Assembly: GCA_021784375.1 (NCBI GenBank) | Contig: JAJXSV010000061.1 | Location: 1 to 10,986, forward strand | Source of the DNA: Actinomycetes bacterium | Lineage (GTDB): Bacteria; Actinomycetota; Actinomycetes; S36-B12; UBA5976 | Length of the DNA stretch: 10,986 nucleotides | Direction: 5' to 3' | Shown: positions 6,841 to 10,986 of the stretch, in pieces | How positions within the stretch are numbered: the first letter of the stretch is position 1 | How the letters are laid out: every line of letters begins with the position of its first letter | Notes under the pieces: generated by a model | What the model was told of the DNA's origin: nothing | What the model saw: the letters and a program-made list of their open reading frames with translations, nothing else | Databases searched by the model: none | Program-made: the position numbers and the translations under genes

Positions 6841-6870
6841 ACGGTATTGCGTGAGGGAATTCCCCGTCAA
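6841..6870 (-). promoter_or_regulatory. Predicted promoter of the rhaI-rhaEW-rhaB operon
   Basis: On the minus strand TTGACG (6870 to 6865) and TACCGT (6846 to 6841) are separated by 18 bp. The -10 fits the TAnnnT form common in Actinobacteria. The start codon at 6791 is about 40 bases beyond the expected transcription start. The spacer contains a perfect palindrome, GGGAATTCCC (6855-6864), and an 11-base odd palindrome AGGCAgTGCCT (6830-6840) lies between the -10 and the operator. Confidence 0.6.
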
Positions 6871-6894
6871 GAGGCGATCGTTGGAGATTGTTTC

Positions 6895-6908
6895 TTGAGA
6901 CGATTCAA
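6895..6908. promoter_or_regulatory. Possible auxiliary LacI-family operator at the rhaM stop codon
   Basis: TTGAGACGATTCAA keeps the outer arms TTGA/TCAA and the central CG of the operator pattern TTGwAACGTTwCAA, matching 12 of 14 positions. It overlaps the rhaM stop codon (6905-6907) and lies about 25 bp upstream of the predicted rhaI -35 element. Its centre is 78 bp from that of the main operator. It could help loop formation or be a chance match. Confidence 0.45.
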
Positions 6909-7228
6909 GCCAGATGGAAGATCTCGGGCAGCCTGAGGAATCCCTCGTCCGGGCGCAATCCGTCCAAGGCCTCGAAGAACTCCCCCATCTCGGCCTGCCA
7001 GCGCGCATTGACCTCGGTGGCGGCCATGCCCGCCTGGGCAGCGGCCAGGTCCGGCGTCTCCAGGTAGCCGATGAGGGTTCCATCGCTGCGGTCGAGGTAC
7101 AGCGAGTAGTTCGTCCAACCCGTGGCGGAGAGCGCCGCGCGCATCTCGGGCCATACCCGTTGGTGGCGTTCCACGTAATCATCCATGCGCTCAAGGCGAA
7201 CCTTGAGCCGGAAGCACACGCGTTCCAT
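6905..7228 (-). CDS. rhaM: L-rhamnose mutarotase
   Basis: This small protein of 107 residues (E. coli RhaM, formerly YiiL, has 104) should interconvert the alpha and beta anomers of L-rhamnose so that imported sugar reaches the form used by the isomerase. The fit to E. coli RhaM is clear: RLKVRLERMDDYVERHQRVW contains His22, the catalytic histidine at the same number, followed by WPEMRAAL, NYSLYLDRSDGTLIGYLE and a C-terminal LPEIFHLA. The ATG at 7228 was chosen over the longer in-frame start at 7351 because it gives the family length, follows AGGGGA, and places the conserved MERVCFRLKV at the N-terminus. It is the last gene of the transport operon, 67 bp after rhaS, and a strong hairpin lies in that gap. 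Confidence 0.93.
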   Translation of the reverse strand: MERVCFRLKVRLERMDDYVERHQRVWPEMRAALSATGWTNYSLYLDRSDGTLIGYLETPDLAAAQAGMAATEVNARWQAEMGEFFEALDGLRPDEGFLRLPEIFHLA

Positions 7229-7252
7229 GTTCCCCTGCCGTTGATGGTCCGG

Positions 7253-7288
7253 CCGGTGGGTGCGAGGCCGGAGCTTCGCACCCACCGG
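7253..7288 (-). promoter_or_regulatory. Strong intercistronic hairpin between rhaS and rhaM
   Basis: CCGGTGGGTGCGA (7253-7265) and TCGCACCCACCGG (7276-7288) are perfectly complementary over 13 bp around a 10-base loop. A G-U and a G-C pair can extend the stem to 15 with a six-base loop. In the transcript it starts 7 bases after the rhaS stop codon and ends 24 bases before the rhaM start. No T-run follows, so it looks less like a full terminator and more like an mRNA-stabilising or attenuating hairpin at the end of the binding-protein gene, as known between malE and malF. Confidence 0.8.
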
Positions 7289-7295
7289 ACTGGGA

Positions 7296-8315
7296 TCAGT
7301 AGATCTTCTTGAAGGTGGCGATATTCGCCTTGGTGAAGGTGAACGGGTCACCGAGGTAGGCGATACCGCCTGCGACGACCTTGTAGGTCTTGGCCCCGGC
7401 CTTGAAGGTGCCCTTGAACTTGCCGCTGGCCTTCAGAGCCGCCGCGTACACCGCCACGTAGCCGAGGTCGATGGGATTCCATAGGCCCACCTTCTCGACC
7501 GTGCCGTCTTCGATGTACGGCGCCATTTGGCTGGGCAGCCCGAGGCCGGTCACCTTGACCGCGGCCTTCGACTTCTGCTTCTCCTGCGCAGCAGCCAGCA
7601 CGCCGACGGTCGTCGGGGCGATGATGCCCGCGACATCCGGGTGCTCGGTCAGGATCTGCTGGAACACGGTCGCCGACTTGGCGGGGTTGTCATCGCCGTA
7701 GTACACGGACTTGTCGACCGTGCCACCGACCCACGACATCTTCGGGTACTTGCGCGTGAGGTACGGGCCCATGGCCTTGATCCAGGAGTTCTGGTTGGCC
7801 GCGGTCGCCGCTGCGGAGAGGATCGCGATCTTGCCCTTGTCGCCGGTGGCGGAGGCGATCCAGTCGACCTCAGCTGTGCCGATGCGGTCGCTGGCGGCAG
7901 GGAGGATCGACACCGTGCGCGCCTTGGCGTCCGTCACGTCCGCGTCAGAGGTGACGACTGCAATGCCCTTGGCCTGCGCCTTCTTCAACGAGGGGACGAT
8001 GGCGTTCTGGTCCGCCGCTGAGATGACGAGCGCGTTGAACTTCTTCTGGATGACCTGGTTGATGAACTGGACCTGTGCGGGGCCAGTCGCCTCGGTGGGG
8101 CCGAGGTAGGTGCAGGTCGCCTTGATTTGCTTGCAGGCCTTCTGAGCACCCTGGTTCCATGCCGTGAAGTACCCGTTGTTGATCGACTTCGGCATGATGG
8201 CGATCTTCAGGCCGGTCTTGATGCCCGTGCTTGCCGCGTTTGCCGGAGCCGCGACGGAGACCGCTGTCGCGAGCGCGACAACGGCGGTGATCGCCTTGAG
8301 ACCCTTGTGTTGCAT
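7296..8315 (-). CDS. rhaS: Rhamnose ABC transporter substrate-binding protein
   Basis: This 339-residue exported protein should capture L-rhamnose outside the membrane for the RhaTPQ transporter. It has a Sec-type signal peptide: basic start MQHKGLK, a hydrophobic core at about 8-22, and a likely AxA cleavage site near residues 25-28 (PANAAS). The mature part is a sugar-binding fold of the ribose-binding type: KIAIMPKSINNGYFTAWNQGA (37-57), NALVISAADQNAIVPSLKKAQAKGIAVVTSDADV (94-127), GKIAILSAAATAANQNSW (161-178). No lipobox cysteine is present. Cys61 and Cys68 could form a disulfide. The ATG at 8315 follows AAAGGGAG, exposed in the loop of a hairpin. Being fourth after rhaT, rhaP and rhaQ, it is unusually late in the operon. 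The name follows the Rhizobium transporter and is unrelated to the E. coli activator RhaS. Confidence 0.88.
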   Translation of the reverse strand: MQHKGLKAITAVVALATAVSVAAPANAASTGIKTGLKIAIMPKSINNGYFTAWNQGAQKACKQIKATCTYLGPTEATGPAQVQFINQVIQKKFNALVISAADQNAIVPSLKKAQAKGIAVVTSDADVTDAKARTVSILPAASDRIGTAEVDWIASATGDKGKIAILSAAATAANQNSWIKAMGPYLTRKYPKMSWVGGTVDKSVYYGDDNPAKSATVFQQILTEHPDVAGIIAPTTVGVLAAAQEKQKSKAAVKVTGLGLPSQMAPYIEDGTVEKVGLWNPIDLGYVAVYAAALKASGKFKGTFKAGAKTYKVVAGGIAYLGDPFTFTKANIATFKKIY

Positions 8316-8336
8316 TCACTGACTCCCTTTAGTGAA
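8315..8336 (-). promoter_or_regulatory. Hairpin presenting the rhaS ribosome binding site in its loop
   Basis: In the transcript UUCACU (8336 to 8331) can pair perfectly with AGUGAA (8320 to 8315) around the loop AAAGGGAGUC, which is the Shine-Dalgarno sequence. The last stem base is the A of the AUG. Such a structure keeps the binding site single-stranded and may favour high translation of rhaS. A second weaker pairing, CCCC/GGGG at 8337-8340 and 8355-8358, lies just upstream. Together they fill most of the 54-bp rhaQ-rhaS gap; no clear promoter is seen there. Confidence 0.5.
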
Positions 8337-8369
8337 CCCCCATCGTGATCGACAGGGGAATCGTTGGGA

Positions 8370-9338
8370 CTAGCCGCGGATTGCGGCCAGTCGTTCGCGT
8401 CGTCGCCGCGCCACGGCAGCGAGTTGCGGGATGGTGACGGACGCGAGCAGCAGTCCGCCGGCGACCACCTGCAGTGCATTGGCCGAGAAGTTGCTCAACT
8501 GCAGGAGCGAGCGAATCGCGCCGAGCTCGACCACTGCTGCCAGCACACCCCACATGGTCCCCACGCCACCGGCCACTGCCACCCCACCGAAGAGGCAGGC
8601 GGCGATGACGGACAGCTCATAGCCCATCGCGCCGTCGGGCGACGCACTCGCGAAGCGCAGCGTGTACACCAGTCCGGCAACCGCCGACATGAACCCAGTG
8701 GCCACGAAGATCATGAACTTCACCCGTTGGACCTGAATGCCGCTGAACTTGGCGGCCTCAGCATTGATGCCGATGGCGTAGGTCCAGCGCCCGAAGCGCG
8801 TGAAGTGCAGGATGTAGAGCGCGGCCGAACCGAAGACCACAACCAGGATGAAGGACCATGGGAACACCGTGTGCGGGATGGTGTTGGCGCCGAGGTCCGT
8901 CCACGATGACGGGATCTCACTCACCGGGGTGTTGCCCAGGAGCACCCAGCACAGGCCGCGATAGAGCGCCATGGTGCCAATGGTGACCGCGAGCGATGGC
9001 AGACCGATGCGGGTGACCAGGAATCCGTTGAAGGCGCCGCACAGGATGCCGGTGCCGAGACCGGCCAGCACGGCCAGCCACATCGGAGTGCCGCCGCGAA
9101 CCAGGACCCCGATGACATCGCTGGAGAGTGTGAGCGTCGAGGCCACGGACAGGTCGATCTCACCGGTGATGATGAGGAAGGCCATGGCGAGCGCGATGAG
9201 CAGGAGCTCCGTGACGTCCTCGAGCACGAAGGTGACGTTGTCAGCACCGATGAACTCGGGCGACACCCGTGAACCGACGACGAAGGTGAGGAGGAGCAGG
9301 ATGATGAGGCCGCGATCCCAGGTGAGGCGGAACTTCAT
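8370..9338 (-). CDS. rhaQ: Rhamnose ABC transporter permease
   Basis: This 322-residue, strongly hydrophobic protein is a permease of the ribose/xylose (CUT2, BPD_transp_2) type. Membrane segments are visible at about 9-24, 43-58, 86-108, 161-179, 207-228, 243-262 and 287-303. Family motifs are ITGEIDLSVAS (57-67), GLPSLAVTIGTMALYRG (112-128), GRWTYAIGINAEAAKFSGI (183-201), which belongs to the loop contacting the ATPase, and ELSVIAACLFGGVAVAGG (241-258). A basic tail, RRRRER, ends the protein on the inner side. Its ATG overlaps the stop of the upstream permease by four bases (ATGA), so the two are probably made in equal amounts and form a heterodimeric channel. The name follows the T-P-Q gene order of the Rhizobium leguminosarum rhamnose transporter; P and Q could be swapped. 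Confidence 0.87.
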   Translation of the reverse strand: MKFRLTWDRGLIILLLLTFVVGSRVSPEFIGADNVTFVLEDVTELLLIALAMAFLIITGEIDLSVASTLTLSSDVIGVLVRGGTPMWLAVLAGLGTGILCGAFNGFLVTRIGLPSLAVTIGTMALYRGLCWVLLGNTPVSEIPSSWTDLGANTIPHTVFPWSFILVVVFGSAALYILHFTRFGRWTYAIGINAEAAKFSGIQVQRVKFMIFVATGFMSAVAGLVYTLRFASASPDGAMGYELSVIAACLFGGVAVAGGVGTMWGVLAAVVELGAIRSLLQLSNFSANALQVVAGGLLLASVTIPQLAAVARRRRERLAAIRG

Positions 9339-10306
9339 GCTGCCACCGCCCGAATGGTCCGCGTGGTCGCGTTTCTGGAGGCGATCACGCGATCGAGCGT
9401 GATGGCGGCGAGCAGCAGCATGCCGGCCACCGCCTGCTGCCAGAACTGGGAGACGCCGACGGCGCCCAGGGCCAGCGTGATGCCCTGCAGCAGCAGGGCG
9501 CCGATGATGGCGCCGTAGGGGGTGCCGATGCCACCGGCGATGGCCACGCCGCCGACCACGCAGGCGGCAACGACGCTGAGTTCGATGCCGGTTCCCGTGG
9601 TTGCATCGGCGGCACTGAAGCGTGCGAGCAGGACGATGCCGGCGATGGCGGCGATGACGCTGTTGATCACGAAGGCTCCGAAGATGCGACGGCGGACTGC
9701 AATGCCCGCCAGCTTGGCGGCCTCGAAGTTCGAACCAATGGCGTAGAGGTCGCGCCCAGGCCTGGAGAAGCGCAGGTAGAGCCCAGCCACGATCATGAGC
9801 AGCAGGGCCGCGATGAACAGGTGCGGCACTCCGAGAGTGAGGTCAGAGCCAAGGGAGATGATCGGGCGCGGCAGGTTGTCGGCCGTGATGGTGGTGCCGC
9901 CGGCGACATTGTTGAAGATCCCGCGCACCGCGTACAGCGAGCCGAGGGACACCACCAGGCTGGGGAGTTCCAGATACGCCACGAGCAAGCCGTTGAAGAT
10001 GCCAACCATTGCCCCCACGACCAAGCCGAGGAGGATCGCCAGTGGCAGACCCATGTGGTTGGTCGTCCAGTTGCCGACCAGGAAGGCCACGAAGCCCGCG
10101 GTGGAGCCCACCGAGATGTCGATGTGCTTCATCACGATGATGAAGGTCTGGCCCACAGCCATGGTGGCCACCACCGCGGTGCCGACGAGGATGTCGCGCA
10201 TGCTGGCAGCGGTGAGGAACTGGCTGTTGCTCAGACCGGTGACCAGGATGACGAGCACGAAGGCGAGGGCAACCGGGAACTCACGGATGGCGAAGAGGCG
10301 CTTCAT
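9335..10306 (-). CDS. rhaP: Rhamnose ABC transporter permease
   Basis: This 323-residue membrane protein is the second CUT2-type permease. Hydrophobic segments lie at about 10-28, 39-58, 64-80, 86-111, 161-180, 208-228, 243-259 and 291-305. Characteristic motifs are [21 protein letters not shown] (60-80), [17 protein letters not shown] (114-130), [19 protein letters not shown] (184-202) and [35 protein letters not shown] (242-276). It overlaps the ATPase gene upstream and the second permease downstream by four bases each (ATGA), so all three are translationally coupled. It differs clearly from its neighbour in sequence, so the pair is a heterodimer rather than a recent duplication. Rhamnose specificity rests on the gene context, not on the permease sequence. 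Confidence 0.87.
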   Translation of the reverse strand: MKRLFAIREFPVALAFVLVILVTGLSNSQFLTAASMRDILVGTAVVATMAVGQTFIIVMKHIDISVGSTAGFVAFLVGNWTTNHMGLPLAILLGLVVGAMVGIFNGLLVAYLELPSLVVSLGSLYAVRGIFNNVAGGTTITADNLPRPIISLGSDLTLGVPHLFIAALLLMIVAGLYLRFSRPGRDLYAIGSNFEAAKLAGIAVRRRIFGAFVINSVIAAIAGIVLLARFSAADATTGTGIELSVVAACVVGGVAIAGGIGTPYGAIIGALLLQGITLALGAVGVSQFWQQAVAGMLLLAAITLDRVIASRNATTRTIRAVAA

Positions 10307-10986
10307 GCCGACACCACGCTGCCGGTGGCCGCATGCATGATGCGCTCCTGCGTGGCCTCGGCCCGCTCGAACTCTCCGGTGATGTGGCCCTCACGCATGA
10401 CGATGATGCGGTCCGCCATCCCGAGCACCTCAGGCAACTCGCTGGAGATCATGAGCACGGCCATGCCCTTCGATGCCTCCGTGGAGAGCAGACGATGCAC
10501 CTCCGCCTTGGTACCGACATCGATGCCGCGCGTGGGCTCATCCACGATGAGCAGCTTGGGATTCGTGGCCAACCACTTGCCCAGCACCACCTTCTGCTGG
10601 TTGCCGCCGGAGAGCTGTTGGACGGGGTTGGCGAGGTCGGAGAACTTCACCTGCATGCGGGCAGCCCATTGCTGGGCCAGTGTTCGCTCCGCGCCTTTGG
10701 TGATGAGCCCTCGTCGACTCAGGGCCTTGAGCCGGGTCATGGCGAAGTTTCGGGATATGGCGGAGGGCATGAACAGGCCCTCCTGGCGACGGTCTTCGGG
10801 GACCAGGGCCACCCCGAGTTCCATGGCAGCGCTGGGGCGGTTGGCCGGCAGCGGCGCGCCCTTGAACTCCACGCTCCCGGAGTCGTAGTGATCGACTCCG
10901 AAGATGGCACGGACCACCTCGCTGCGACCGGAGCCGACGAGCCCGGCCAGACCGACGATCTCACCGGCGCGCACCTCGAAGCTGAT
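10303..10986 (-). CDS. rhaT: Rhamnose ABC transporter ATPase, C-terminal part (cut by window edge)
   Basis: Only the last 227 codons are in the window; the frame is open to the right edge, beginning ISFEVRAGE, so the true start lies outside. CUT2 sugar ATPases such as RbsA have two nucleotide-binding domains in about 500 residues, and this is the second one. Its phosphate loop, [10 protein letters not shown] (15-24), lacks the Walker A lysine, the usual degenerate form of this second domain. It is followed by [13 protein letters not shown] (60-72), the signature LSGGNQQK (125-132), Walker [20 protein letters not shown] (145-163), and [11 protein letters not shown] (179-189) with Ser where the switch histidine would be. 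It should couple ATP hydrolysis to transport through RhaPQ. Here rhaT means the ABC ATPase, not the E. coli rhamnose/H+ symporter of the same name. Confidence 0.88.
   Translation of the reverse strand: MSFEVRAGEIVGLAGLVGSGRSEVVRAIFGVDHYDSGSVEFKGAPLPANRPSAAMELGVALVPEDRRQEGLFMPSAISRNFAMTRLKALSRRGLITKGAERTLAQQWAARMQVKFSDLANPVQQLSGGNQQKVVLGKWLATNPKLLIVDEPTRGIDVGTKAEVHRLLSTEASKGMAVLMISSELPEVLGMADRIIVMREGHITGEFERAEATQERIMHAATGSVVSA

Noticed and set aside
7253..7288. Intrinsic terminator ending the operon after rhaS
   Set aside because: The stem is strong but no T-run follows, and rhaM has no clear promoter of its own, so read-through is expected. It is annotated as a regulatory hairpin instead.
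7229..7351. N-terminal extension of RhaM by 41 residues
   Set aside because: It would overlap rhaS and run through the hairpin. The family is about 104 residues long and begins at the conserved strand starting at 7228.
10303..10986. Broken ATPase lacking its Walker A lysine
   Set aside because: The degenerate loop is normal for the second nucleotide-binding domain of this ATPase type, and the missing N-terminal half is due to the window edge.

Overview
The window is an almost complete L-rhamnose uptake and breakdown locus. High GC content, actinobacterial-type promoters, and the set of family variants (a Pseudomonas-type RhaI isomerase, a fused aldolase/dehydrogenase RhaEW, and a LacI-type regulator) suggest a high-GC Actinomycetota, probably environmental. 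That placement is an inference, since no rRNA or other phylogenetic marker is present. No mobile element, tRNA, rRNA or CRISPR array is seen.

Layout from left to right. Positions 1-115 hold two head-to-tail copies of a 60-bp repeat. A minus-strand RhaD-type rhamnulose-1-phosphate aldolase (129-947) is divergent from a plus-strand LacI-family regulator (1064-2086). Their shared intergenic region carries back-to-back promoters around one palindromic operator. Convergent with the regulator is the catabolic operon rhaI-rhaEW-rhaB (6791 down to 2184, minus strand), with a promoter and a matching operator just upstream of rhaI and a weaker third operator at the end of rhaM. Upstream of that, also on the minus strand, is a transport operon: the ATPase rhaT (cut by the right edge), permeases rhaP and rhaQ, substrate-binding protein rhaS and mutarotase rhaM.

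Expected physiology: RhaSTPQ imports L-rhamnose; RhaM interconverts its anomers; RhaI makes L-rhamnulose; RhaB phosphorylates it; RhaD and/or the aldolase half of RhaEW split it into dihydroxyacetone phosphate and L-lactaldehyde; the SDR half of RhaEW oxidises lactaldehyde to lactate. The LacI protein probably represses the whole set and itself, through sites of the form TTGwAACGTTwCAA.

The pathway itself is known. The points worth a second look are two different rhamnulose-1-phosphate aldolases in one regulon, the metal-ligand substitution in RhaD (His to Gln) and a possible one in RhaI (His to Asp), the three-site operator set, the strong hairpin between rhaS and rhaM, the ribosome-site hairpins at rhaS and rhaD, a binding protein with no lipobox, and the tandem repeat at the left edge.
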